In this document: positions 8,177 through 18,216 of the stretch, piece after piece
Position numbering within the stretch: position 1 is the stretch's first letter
How the letters are laid out: every line of letters starts with the position of its first letter
NCBI GenBank assembly: GCA_038205135.1
Contig: JBBRCF010000002.1
Coordinates: forward strand, 9,132 to 73,131
Length of the DNA stretch: 64,000 nt
Direction of reading: 5' to 3'
Origin: UBA9554 sp038205135
Lineage (GTDB): Bacteria > Pseudomonadota > Alphaproteobacteria > Rhodobacterales > Rhodobacteraceae
The notes under the pieces: model-generated
What the model was told of the DNA's origin: nothing
What the model saw: the letters and a program-made list of their open reading frames with translations, nothing else
Databases searched by the model: none
Program-made: the position numbers and the translations under genes

Positions 8177-9406
8177 ATGCGCCTCATCCTGTCCTTCGCC
8201 TCGCTGTTTCTGTCGGTCATGCTGTTGCAGCTGTCCACCGGCGGGGTCGGGCCATTGGATGCGCTGTCGGGCATCGCGCTGAACTTTACCAACGGCGAAA
8301 TCGGCATCCTCGGCTCCGCGCATTTCTTCGGGTTTTTCATCGGCTGCTGGTGGGCGCCGCGCCTGATGGGCAATGTCGGCCATTCGCGCGCCTTTGCCGC
8401 GTTCACCGCTACCGGGGCCATCGCCTTGCTGGCGCATATGCTGGTGGTGGACCCGCTGGCCTGGGCAGTGATGCGGGTGGGGTCGGGTCTGTGCGTTGCG
8501 GGCTGTTACACGGTGATCGAGGCGTGGTTGCAGGAGCGCGTCACCAATGACACGCGGGGCCGCGCGATGGGGCTGTACCGCGTCGCCGACATCTCGGCGG
8601 CGCTGATGTCGCAGATGCTGATTTCGGTGCTGGAACCGGCAGCCTATGCGTCTTACAACCTGTTGGCGCTGTTGTGCTGCGCGGCCATCCTGCCCCTGAC
8701 CCTGACGCGCGAGGCACAGCCCCCCATCCCCGACGCGCCACGCCTGCGGCCCCTGTTGGCCTGGGCGATGTCACCGCTGGCGGTTGTTTCGGTGGTGGTG
8801 TCGGGGCTGACCACAGGGGCGTTCCGCATGGTCGGGCCGATCTATGGCCAGGAGGTCGGGCTGGACACGGACGGGATCGCCTTGTTCCTGACCATCTACA
8901 TCGCGGGGGGGGCGGTGGCGCAATATCCCATGGGCTGGCTGGCAGACCGCTTTGATCGCCGTCATGTGCTGGTCGGGCTGTCGGTGGGCGCGATTGCCGC
9001 GTCCGGCGTGACCGTGGCGCTGGCGGGCGCAGGCACCGGGGCGGTGCTGGTGTCTGCGGCGCTGTTCGGCTTTGCCAGCTTTCCCCTGTATTCCGTCGCA
9101 ACCGCGCATGCCCATGATTTTGCCGATACCGCCGCGCGGGTCGAATTGTCTGCCGCGCTGATGTTCTGGTATGCGGTCGGGGCCATCGCATCGCCCTACA
9201 CCGCCGCGCTGTTGATCGACAGCTACGGCCCGACGGCGATGTTCGTGATGATATCAGTGGGCCATGCAGCGCTGATCCTGTTTTCGGTCACGCGGATGAA
9301 CGCGCGCCCCACCCCCGATGTGCGCACCGCTTATGTCTACGCGCCGCGCACGTCGTTCCTGATCGGGCGGCTGATGGCGCGCCTGCGCGAAGGCAAGGAC
9401 GACTGA
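8177..9406 (+). CDS. MFS transporter (YcaD-like)
   Basis: Inner-membrane protein of 409 residues with 12 predicted hydrophobic segments and the MFS loop motif (GWLADRFDRRHVL) between helices 8 and 9 or equivalent. N-terminal pattern MRLILSFASLFLSVMLLQLSTGGVGPLDALSG and TRGRAMGLYR resemble the YcaD/unknown MFS family common in Rhodobacterales. Substrate unknown. No strong Shine-Dalgarno sequence; the start is the first ATG with a hydrophobic helix right behind it. Confidence 0.85.
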   Translation: MRLILSFASLFLSVMLLQLSTGGVGPLDALSGIALNFTNGEIGILGSAHFFGFFIGCWWAPRLMGNVGHSRAFAAFTATGAIALLAHMLVVDPLAWAVMRVGSGLCVAGCYTVIEAWLQERVTNDTRGRAMGLYRVADISAALMSQMLISVLEPAAYASYNLLALLCCAAILPLTLTREAQPPIPDAPRLRPLLAWAMSPLAVVSVVVSGLTTGAFRMVGPIYGQEVGLDTDGIALFLTIYIAGGAVAQYPMGWLADRFDRRHVLVGLSVGAIAASGVTVALAGAGTGAVLVSAALFGFASFPLYSVATAHAHDFADTAARVELSAALMFWYAVGAIASPYTAALLIDSYGPTAMFVMISVGHAALILFSVTRMNARPTPDVRTAYVYAPRTSFLIGRLMARLREGKDD

Positions 9407-9478
9407 CCGCCTCTGGCGCTTTGGCCGACCCTGCGCTACGACAGCCAAAATCCGCGCCAGACCACCGATGGAGCACGC

Positions 9479-11187
<1,709 letters not shown>

Positions 11188-11191
<4 letters not shown>

Positions 11192-12192
11192 AGCGCGCCC
11201 TGCAACAAGGAAAACGCCACCAGGGCCACCATCGCGCCGGCGGCGATTTCCAGCGCCGCCCCGGCACGCAGCGCTGTCCGGCCGTCGCTCCATTGCGACA
11301 CCAGACTTTCGCGCAGGCCGGTGGCGGCCACGGCCACGGCCAGCGTCACCGAGGCCGTTCCCAGCCCCATCGCAAAGGCCCCCAGAATGCCCATCCCGGC
11401 GATCCCCATGCTGGCGGTGATCAACAACAGGAAAATCGCCCCAGTGCAGGGCCGGATCGCAATCGCCCCTATCAAAAATATCGCATCGCGGACCGAATTC
11501 ACCCCGGCCACCTGTTCCGCCGTCGGGCCATGGGCATGGCCGCACCCGCCGTCATCGTCATCGTCATGGGCGTGTCCGTGGGCGTGGTCCCGCGCATGAT
11601 CGTGGTGGTGGTGGTGATGGTGATCGTGCACCAACGGCACCGCCACAGTCCGCAACACCTTCCGCGCCCGCCACAGCCGCAGCGACCCGCGCGTGGCCAG
11701 CCACAGCCCCACCAGCCCGATGGCAGCATAGGACGCCGGCGCGAACCAGCCTTCGGCGGCGGTTTCCATCTGCCCGCGCCCCCAGCCAAACGCCCATAAC
11801 GCGCCATGCACCAGCAGCACCGCCGCCAGCGCCTGCGCCAGACTGGCCGCAACCGACAACACCGACAGCCGCCACAGGCTGACCTTTTGCGCCAGACCGT
11901 AACCGCCGATCAGCACCTTGCCATGCCCGGGCCCCGCCGCGTGGAAAAACCCGTAGGCAAAACAAAGCCCCAGCAACCCCAAAGCCGCGCCCGGTTCGCC
12001 CGCCCGCAACGCCCGCACGATCCGCGCCATGGCGTTTTGGGTATCTCGCTGGCCATCGGCGGCCCAGCGTTCCAGCAGCCCCATGCCGCCGAACCCCCAC
12101 AGCCACAACAGTACCACCATCCCGACCAGCAGCGGCACCAGCCAGATCCGCTGCCAGACCCTGTCCCAGACCCTGTGCATCACGGCTTGCAT
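11188..12192 (-). CDS. NicO-family nickel/cobalt transporter with His/Asp-rich loop
   Basis: Membrane protein of 334 residues with an N-terminal anchor, six or so further hydrophobic segments, the AxGxGHGKVLIGGY motif (HAAGPGHGKVLIGG) and a metal-binding loop near residues 190-230 rich in His then Asp (HDHHHHHHHDHA ... HAHDDDDDGG). These are traits of the NicO/RcnA family, which moves Ni2+ or Co2+. It overlaps the preceding DUF1007 gene by 13 bp, a frequent pair in proteobacterial metal-transport operons, so the two probably act together. Direction of transport and the metal are not certain. The N-terminus (VWDRVWQRIW) is encoded by a 12-bp repeat. Confidence 0.85.
12154..12177. repeat. Two 12-bp units (CCAGACCCTGT C/G) at the start of the NicO gene
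   Basis: CCAGACCCTGTC (12154-12165) and CCAGACCCTGTG (12166-12177) lie in the first codons of the NicO gene and encode its WDRVWQRIW start. The array spans a gene boundary, next to the DUF1007 stop. Confidence 0.7.
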
Positions 12193-12809
12193 GTCACCTC
12201 CACCAGATCGGCAAAGGCCGCGCCCACCTCGGGATAGCTGTCGTCATCCTTGGGCGGGTCCTTGTACAATGCCTCTTCGACCAGCGTGTAGGCGCGGTCC
12301 AGATCGGCGGGGGTCACTTCGACAGCGCAACCGTCAGACACCGTGACCCGGCCCGCCAGTTCATAGGCCACATAGAACGTCGGATCATAGGCCTTGAAAT
12401 CCACCTTTGCGCCGGGCGCGGTCAGTGCACGAAAATGCGTCGTCTCGATCCGGCCATCGATCACGCGGGTGCTGCGCGGCTCGGGGCGGCCCAGTGCGAC
12501 CTCGGCCCCGGCCACATAAGCCTCCAGATCGCCCTTGAAGCCCGGGTCCCAGTTCAGGTCGAACCCCTGCAACCGCGCTTCCTCGGCGGGCGACAACCGG
12601 CCGTCCGCGTCATTGTCCAGCTTCATGTCTTCGAACAGCAGCAGCGAATAGAATTCGTCATAGGTCCACGTCACCTCGACCCCCGCCACACCGCCCGGCC
12701 CGGCCGCGAACCGCAACGCGACATCGACAAACACATGCGGATGCGCGCCGACAGGCGTCGCAAGCGGCAACAGGCACAGGAATAGATACTGGGCACGACG
12801 TTTGATCAT
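12180..12809 (-). CDS. DUF1007 periplasmic protein, partner of NicO
   Basis: The 209-residue secreted protein starts at the ATG at 12809 with a signal peptide (MIKRRAQYLFLCLLPLATPVGAHPH). The mature start HPHVFVD and WTYDEFYSLLLFEDM are DUF1007 signatures; N-terminal histidines may bind metal. The frame stays open for 141 codons upstream but the signal peptide fixes the start here. Overlaps the NicO start by 13 bp. Likely a periplasmic accessory of Ni/Co transport; this is inferred from context. Confidence 0.85.
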   Translation of the reverse strand: MIKRRAQYLFLCLLPLATPVGAHPHVFVDVALRFAAGPGGVAGVEVTWTYDEFYSLLLFEDMKLDNDADGRLSPAEEARLQGFDLNWDPGFKGDLEAYVAGAEVALGRPEPRSTRVIDGRIETTHFRALTAPGAKVDFKAYDPTFYVAYELAGRVTVSDGCAVEVTPADLDRAYTLVEEALYKDPPKDDDSYPEVGAAFADLVEVTCKP

Positions 12810-12892
12810 GGCGGCACAGTAGACCAAGCCGCGACAACTGCAAACACCGCCCGCGGCCCTAGCGGCCATACGCGCAACCCTTCGCCGATGCG

Positions 12893-13765
12893 CTACAGAA
12901 ACCCGCGGATCGCGCCCGCCACCGCATCGGGGGCCTGATGGTGCAGCCAGTGGTCCGTGCCGGGCACGGTCACCCGGATCAGGCCGGGGGCGTAATCCTC
13001 CAGCCCCACGGTGGCTTCCGGCAACAGCGCACGGTCGCCTTCGCCCCAGATCAACAGATGCGGGCAGGCGATCCGCAGCCGGTCGGGGTTGGGCGCGGGC
13101 AGGTCGGTGATGGGCACGCCGGGCCGGGCCACCCGCATCGGGCTGGCGCGGTACCAGTTCACCATGCCGCGCAACCGCGCCGGACGTGCCCATTCGCGCA
13201 GATAATCGTCCAGCGTCGCCCCGGACAGCCACGCCATGTCCATGTTCGCGCCGAACAACCCGCGCAAGCGCGCGAAATCATTTGCCGCCAGAACATCTTC
13301 GGACCCGTCAGTGCGCAGCCAGTCGATGTATTGCGACGCCGCTGACTGCGCGCCCCCCGCCGCCAGCGCGCGCTGGAACGGGCCGGGATGCACCCCGTTC
13401 AGGATCACCAGCCGCGCCACCAGATCAGGCCGCAGGATCGCCAGACCGTACGCCACCGCCGCGCCCCAATCGTGGCCCACCACCGGGATCGGCCCTGCGC
13501 CGATATGGTCGATCAGCGCCGCCATGTCGGCCACCAGTTTCGCCGGCGCGTAATCTGTCACCGCCTGCGGCGCGATGCTGTGCCCATAACCGCGCTGATC
13601 AGGCGCGATCAGGCGGAATTGGTCGGCCAGACGGCTGGCGACCTCGGCCCAGGCCCCCGAATATTCCGGGAACCCGTGCAACAAAAGCACCGGAGGCGCG
13701 GCCGCATCACCCCATTCCCGGACAAAAAACCGCCCCGCCGGCAGATCGACAAACCCTTCGCGCAT
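12893..13765 (-). CDS. Alpha/beta hydrolase, epoxide-hydrolase-like
   Basis: The 290-residue protein starts MREGFVDLPAGRFFVREWG. It has the oxyanion HGFPE, the nucleophile elbow VVGHDWGA with Asp rather than Ser, a cap-domain NWYRASP as in epoxide hydrolases, and a late GTDHW catalytic His. Asp nucleophile plus WYRASP points to epoxide or haloacid hydrolysis; exact substrate unknown. It is divergent from valS, 119 bp apart. The frame continues upstream of 13765 but that part would overlap valS. Confidence 0.85.
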   Translation of the reverse strand: MREGFVDLPAGRFFVREWGDAAAPPVLLLHGFPEYSGAWAEVASRLADQFRLIAPDQRGYGHSIAPQAVTDYAPAKLVADMAALIDHIGAGPIPVVGHDWGAAVAYGLAILRPDLVARLVILNGVHPGPFQRALAAGGAQSAASQYIDWLRTDGSEDVLAANDFARLRGLFGANMDMAWLSGATLDDYLREWARPARLRGMVNWYRASPMRVARPGVPITDLPAPNPDRLRIACPHLLIWGEGDRALLPEATVGLEDYAPGLIRVTVPGTDHWLHHQAPDAVAGAIRGFL

Positions 13766-13884
13766 CGCAGCCCCCCTGTTTGCCCCATCTGACCCCGCCC
13801 GGCCCGGCCAATCAAGCCTTGCCGGCTTTCCCTTTCGCGCCCCATCCGCTAGATCACCGGCGATGAATTGCAGGAGGCCCGGCC

Positions 13885-16800
13885 ATGCCAATCGAGAAAA
13901 ACTTTGACGCCGCCACCGCCGAGGCCCGGATTTCCGCCGCCTGGGACGCAGCCGGGTCTTTTGCCGCGGGCGCGAATGCCAAACCGGGCGCGGACAGCTT
14001 TTGCGTGATGATCCCGCCGCCGAACGTCACCGGGTCGCTGCACATGGGGCACGCCTTCAACAACACGTTGCAGGACATTCTGGTGCGCTGGCACCGGATG
14101 CAGGGGCATGACACGCTGTGGCAGGTCGGCACCGATCACGCGGGTATCGCCACCCAGATGGTGACGGAACGCGACATGGCCGCGAATGGCGAGCCGTCAC
14201 GGCGCGCGATGGGCCGCGAGGCGTTCACCGCCCGCGTATGGCAGCAGAAACAGAAATCGCGCGGCACCATCATCGGGCAGTTGAAACGGCTGGGCGCATC
14301 CTGCGACTGGTCGCGCGAGGCGTTCACGATGTCGGGCGCACCCGGTGCGCCTGTGGGCGAAGCGGGCAATTTCCACGACGCGGTGATCAAGGTCTTTGTC
14401 GATCTGTATAACAAGGGCTTCATCTATCGCGGCAAACGGCTGGTGAACTGGGACCCGCAGTTCGAGACTGCTATTTCCGATCTGGAAGTCGAGAATATCG
14501 AAACCGACGGGTTCATGTGGCATTTTAAATATCCGCTCGCAGGTGGCGTTACCTATGAATATGTCGAGAAAGATGCCGACGGGAGCGTGACCCTGCGGGA
14601 GACGCGGGATTACATTTCCATCGCCACCACGCGGCCCGAAACCATGCTGGGCGATGGCGCAGTGGCGGTGCATCCCGGCGACGCTCGCTATGCCCCGATC
14701 GTAGGCTTGTTTTGCGAAATTCCGGTGGGCCCGAAAGAGCATCGGCGGCTTATTCCGATCATCACCGATGAATACCCGGATGCAACTTTCGGGTCCGGCG
14801 CGGTGAAAATCACCGGCGCGCATGATTTCAACGATTACGGCGTGGCGAAGCGCAATGGCATTCCGTGTTATCGGTTGATGGACACGCGCGGCGCATTGCG
14901 GGCCGATGGTGCGCCCTATGATCAGGCGGCGACGATTGCGGGCGCCGTGGCGCGTGGTGAAACCTCGCTGTCCGAGGCCGAGGTGGATGCGATGAACCTC
15001 GTGCCCGATCATTTGCGCGGACTGGACCGATTCGAGGCCAGAAAACAGGTCGTTGCGGAAATCACCGCCGAAGCCTTGGCGGTTATGACGCGGGCCGATG
15101 ATGCGCGGCTGGGCAAGGCGGCAGCAAAACCCGCCCCGGCCCCCGAGCACGCCCCGGCCCCCGAGCCGGGGCCTCCGGCTGATGCAGAGGTCCCGGGTCA
15201 AGCCCGGGACGGGGTCCCGCTGGTCCCGCTGGTCGAGGCAAAAAAGATCATGCAGCCGTTCGGCGACCGGTCCAAGGTGGTCATTGAGCCAATGCTGACC
15301 GACCAATGGTTCGTCGATACTGCCAAAATCGTCGGCCCCGCGCTGGACGCGGTGAAATCGGGGCGGGTCAAGATCATCCCTGAATCGGGCGAGCGGACCT
15401 ATTATCACTGGCTGGAGAATATCGAGCCGTGGTGCATTTCGCGGCAGTTATGGTGGGGGCACCAGATACCGGTTTGGTATGGTCTGGATATCGATGCGAC
15501 AGGCTTTGTCGATGACGAGGGTGATCAGGCGCTGGATCAGGTGGAGATCGTGCGCATTCTGGGCGACGGCGGGTTCATCGACCGCGCATCCGTGCTTCAT
15601 TGTGCGCCGAATGCCGAGGGTGCAGCAGAGGGGTTCCGCGACACGCTCGCCAGCCTCCCGCATCCGCTGAACACCGCGCACATCGTTGAGGTTGCCAATC
15701 GCGAGGCCGCCGTCGAAACGCTGGCCGTCGCATTGGCCCAGTACACCACTTCGCAGGACCCGACGCATCTGGTCTATCCGATCTGGCGCGACCCCGACGT
15801 CCTCGACACCTGGTTCTCTTCCGGCCTCTGGCCCATCGGCACACTGGGCTGGCCCGAAGATACCCCGGAAATGCAGCGATATTTCCCCACCTCGGTGCTG
15901 GTGACCGGGGCGGATATCCTGTTTTTCTGGGTCGCGCGGATGATGATGATGCAATTGGCCGTGGTGGGCCAAGTGCCGTTCGACACGGTGTATCTGCATG
16001 GCCTTGTGCGCGACGCCAAGGGCAAGAAGATGTCAAAATCCTTGGGCAATGTCATCGACCCGCTGGAGATCATCGACGAATACGGCGCGGATGCATTGCG
16101 GTTTTCTTCCGCCGCGATGGCGGCCCTGGGCGGTGTGCTGAAGCTCGATACCCAACGCATCGCGGGCTATCGCAATTTCGGCACCAAGCTGTGGAATGCA
16201 TGCCGGTTCGCCGAGATGAACGGCGTCTGGCAGGACCACGCGACGCAAAGCGCGCCGCCCTTGGCCACCGCCACGCTGAACCGCTGGATCCTCGGCGAAA
16301 CCGCACGGGCGCGCGCCACGGTGGATGCGGCGCTGGCGGACTATCGGTTCAACGATGCCGCGGATGCGTTGTATAAATTCGTCTGGGGTAAGGTTTGCGA
16401 TTGGTACGTCGAATTTGCCAAGCCGCTGCTGCTGGAAGGTACCGCGGCGGAACAGGCCGAGACGCGCGCGGTGATGGCCTATGTGCTGGACCGGTCGATG
16501 ATGCTGCTGCATCCGTTCATGCCGTTCATCACCGAGGATCTGTGGGCGCAGACCGGCACGCGGGCCGAGATGCTGGTGACGACCGACTGGCCCGACCTTG
16601 GCCCCGCGATTGCCGATGCGGATGCCGACCGCGAGATGGGTTGGGTGATCGGCCTGATCGAGGATATCCGGTCAGTGCGCGCGCAGATGCGTGTGCCAGC
16701 GGGGCTGCATGTGCCGCTGGCGGTGACAGGTTTTGGCCTGGAAGCCCGCACCGGATGGACCCGCAACGAGGTGCTGATCCGCCGCCTGGCACGGGTGGAA

Positions 16801-17100
16801 ACCCTGACCGAGGTGGACGCCTTTCCGAAAGGCACCATCACCATCCCCGCCGAGGGCGCGACATTCGGGTTGCCGCTGGCGGGCGTGATCGATGTCGGTG
16901 GCGAAAAGGCCCGGCTGGAAAAGACGCTGGAAAAGCTGCTGAAAGAGTTGGCGGGCATGGAAGGGCGGTTGCGCAACGCGTCTTTTGTGGCATCGGCCCC
17001 CGAAGATGTGGTGGCAGAGACCCGCGAACAGGTGGCGCAAAGGCAGGACGAGGCGCGGGTGTTGCGCGGCGCGTTGGCCCGGCTGGCGGAACTGGGCTGA
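13885..17100 (+). CDS. valS: Valyl-tRNA synthetase with a low-complexity insertion
   Basis: Charges tRNA-Val and edits Thr. The class I enzyme has 1071 residues, somewhat longer than usual, with HMGH (53-56) and KMSKS (715-719). The editing domain and the WCISRQLWWGHQIP core are intact. Residues about 413-452, between VVAEITAEALAVMTRA and VEAKKIMQPFGDRSKVVIEPMLTDQWFV, are an Ala/Pro/Glu-rich stretch (PAPAPEHAPAPEPG...) whose DNA includes a perfect palindrome; the family normally has only a short linker there. An RBS (GCAGGAGGCC) precedes the ATG. A terminator-like repeated element follows the stop. Confidence 0.96.
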   Translation: MPIEKNFDAATAEARISAAWDAAGSFAAGANAKPGADSFCVMIPPPNVTGSLHMGHAFNNTLQDILVRWHRMQGHDTLWQVGTDHAGIATQMVTERDMAANGEPSRRAMGREAFTARVWQQKQKSRGTIIGQLKRLGASCDWSREAFTMSGAPGAPVGEAGNFHDAVIKVFVDLYNKGFIYRGKRLVNWDPQFETAISDLEVENIETDGFMWHFKYPLAGGVTYEYVEKDADGSVTLRETRDYISIATTRPETMLGDGAVAVHPGDARYAPIVGLFCEIPVGPKEHRRLIPIITDEYPDATFGSGAVKITGAHDFNDYGVAKRNGIPCYRLMDTRGALRADGAPYDQAATIAGAVARGETSLSEAEVDAMNLVPDHLRGLDRFEARKQVVAEITAEALAVMTRADDARLGKAAAKPAPAPEHAPAPEPGPPADAEVPGQARDGVPLVPLVEAKKIMQPFGDRSKVVIEPMLTDQWFVDTAKIVGPALDAVKSGRVKIIPESGERTYYHWLENIEPWCISRQLWWGHQIPVWYGLDIDATGFVDDEGDQALDQVEIVRILGDGGFIDRASVLHCAPNAEGAAEGFRDTLASLPHPLNTAHIVEVANREAAVETLAVALAQYTTSQDPTHLVYPIWRDPDVLDTWFSSGLWPIGTLGWPEDTPEMQRYFPTSVLVTGADILFFWVARMMMMQLAVVGQVPFDTVYLHGLVRDAKGKKMSKSLGNVIDPLEIIDEYGADALRFSSAAMAALGGVLKLDTQRIAGYRNFGTKLWNACRFAEMNGVWQDHATQSAPPLATATLNRWILGETARARATVDAALADYRFNDAADALYKFVWGKVCDWYVEFAKPLLLEGTAAEQAETRAVMAYVLDRSMMLLHPFMPFITEDLWAQTGTRAEMLVTTDWPDLGPAIADADADREMGWVIGLIEDIRSVRAQMRVPAGLHVPLAVTGFGLEARTGWTRNEVLIRRLARVETLTEVDAFPKGTITIPAEGATFGLPLAGVIDVGGEKARLEKTLEKLLKELAGMEGRLRNASFVASAPEDVVAETREQVAQRQDEARVLRGALARLAELG
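15190..15210. repeat. Perfect palindrome inserted in frame within valS
   Basis: GTCCCGGG (15190-15197) and CCCGGGAC (15203-15210) flank a 5-nt loop TCAAG. The surrounding 15121-15240 also has CCCCGGCCCCCGAG repeated twice and further inverted GGGACC/GGTCCC pieces. The stretch looks like an intergenic repeat element that landed in a coding region and remained in frame, in the manner of Rickettsia palindromic elements. Confidence 0.7.
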
Positions 17101-17108
17101 GAGGGCGG

Positions 17109-17155
17109 GGGGGGCTCTGCCCCCCGCCCCGGGGTATTTCAAAACCGAAGAAGCC
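17109..17155 (+). repeat. Hairpin plus GTATTTC...GAAGAAG element after valS (copy 1)
   Basis: GGGGGGC-TCT-GCCCCCC (17109-17125) is followed by CCCCGGGG and then TATTTCAAAACCGAAGAAG. A second copy, inverted, lies at 40907-40965 downstream of mcm. In both cases the element begins within about 30 bp of the stop codon, in the sense orientation of that gene, so it may serve as a transcript end. Similar strings recur in Rhodobacteraceae intergenic regions as far as I recall. Confidence 0.7.
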
Positions 17156-17220
17156 GATGGGGGCTTTCGGGGGGCGGTCCGCTCTGGCAAGGTCGCGCGG
17201 GATAACGCGAGGAGACCCCA

Positions 17221-17880
17221 ATGATCACGATCTACGGCGTGCTGCGCAGCCGCGCCACGCGACCCGTCTGGCTGCTGGACGAACTGGGCGCAACTTATGA
17301 CCTGGTGCCGGTGATCCAGTCCTACCGGCTGGCCGATCCGCAGGCAGCGGATGCGCCCCTGAACACTGCGTCGCCGGCGTTTCTGGCGGTGAACCCGATG
17401 GGGCAGGTGCCGGCGCTCGACCATGACGGGTTCTGCCTGGCGGAATCGATGGCGATCACGTTCTATCTGTCGCGCGCCTTGACCGGCGACCCCTGCCCGC
17501 GCGATGCCCGCGAGGAAGGCGAGGCGGTGCAATGGGCACTGCTGGCGACATCGGCGGTGGAAACCCCGGCCTTGGATATTCTGTATACCTTCGGCAGAGG
17601 CGAAACCGGAACCGAGGCCGGTCAGGCCAAGCTGGCGGCAGCCACCGCGGCGCTGGCGCGGCCCTATGCCCGGATCGAGGCCCATCTGACGGGGCGCGAC
17701 TGGCTGATGGGTGGGCGGTTTACCGTCGCCGACATCCTGCTGGCCGAAGCCGTGCGGTACACTCAACCGCATGCGCCTGCGCTGGCACCATTTCCGGCGC
17801 TGTCAGCGTGGATCGCGCGCTGTCAGGCCCGGCCGGCGTTTGTCGAAATGATGGCGCGGCGGAACGCGGAACCGGCGTGA
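17221..17880 (+). CDS. Glutathione S-transferase family protein
   Basis: The 219-residue protein has an N-terminal thioredoxin-like domain (MITIYGVLRSRATRPVWLLDELGATYDL ... NPMGQVPALDHDGFCLAESMAITFYL), with the cis-Pro loop and the ES dipeptide that binds GSH, and a helical C-terminal domain (WLMGGRFTVADILLAEAVRY). GGAG lies about 8 nt upstream of the ATG. Not closely similar to the GST at 3322. Substrate unknown. Confidence 0.88.
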   Translation: MITIYGVLRSRATRPVWLLDELGATYDLVPVIQSYRLADPQAADAPLNTASPAFLAVNPMGQVPALDHDGFCLAESMAITFYLSRALTGDPCPRDAREEGEAVQWALLATSAVETPALDILYTFGRGETGTEAGQAKLAAATAALARPYARIEAHLTGRDWLMGGRFTVADILLAEAVRYTQPHAPALAPFPALSAWIARCQARPAFVEMMARRNAEPA

Positions 17881-17886
17881 CCCGAT

Positions 17887-17921
17887 AAAAAAATCTGCGG
17901 CGGGGTGGATATTCCGCCGCA
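17887..17921 (-). terminator. Intrinsic terminator on the minus strand with no gene in front of it
   Basis: On the minus strand TGCGGCGG (17921-17914) pairs perfectly with CCGCCGCA (17903-17896) around a 10-nt loop and is followed by GA then seven T (17893-17887). This is a textbook terminator pointing left, just past the end of the plus-strand GST. No convincing minus-strand reading frame lies in 17922-18216, so it either ends a non-coding transcript or works in a way I cannot see. Confidence 0.65.
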
Positions 17922-18216
17922 TAGCTTTGGATGGCGCTGACCCGGAAGTTGCTGACGCCCTGGAATTGCGCCATGACCGACGTGCGCGAACCACCTTCGG
18001 TGCGGGAACGGTCCGGCGGGCGTCCGGTGGCGGTGCGTGAAAGCGCATCCGGTGGGGGATCTGGCGCCCCAAGCGGCCATGCAGCATTGAATCGCACGGC
18101 CTGCCGCGGCCTTGGCGAAACGGTTGCGCACGAAGGCGGGCGGCGCGGCTGGCTGACGGCTTTCGCACCGCTGCCCGATCTGGCATAACCGCGCCAATCA
18201 CAAGAAAGAGCAGCCC
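17922..18216. other. 295-bp gap without a recognisable gene
   Basis: Between the GST and parE. Several overlapping open frames exist on both strands but none has family-like sequence or a good start. A minus-strand terminator sits at its left end (17887-17921), making this a candidate for a small RNA transcribed leftwards. The parE promoter is presumably near the right end. Confidence 0.4.

Noticed and set aside
17803..18201. Minus-strand reading frames over 17.8-18.2 kb that might explain the terminator at 17887
   Set aside because: All run through the terminator into the GST gene, are Arg/Pro-rich shadows, and show no recognisable domain.
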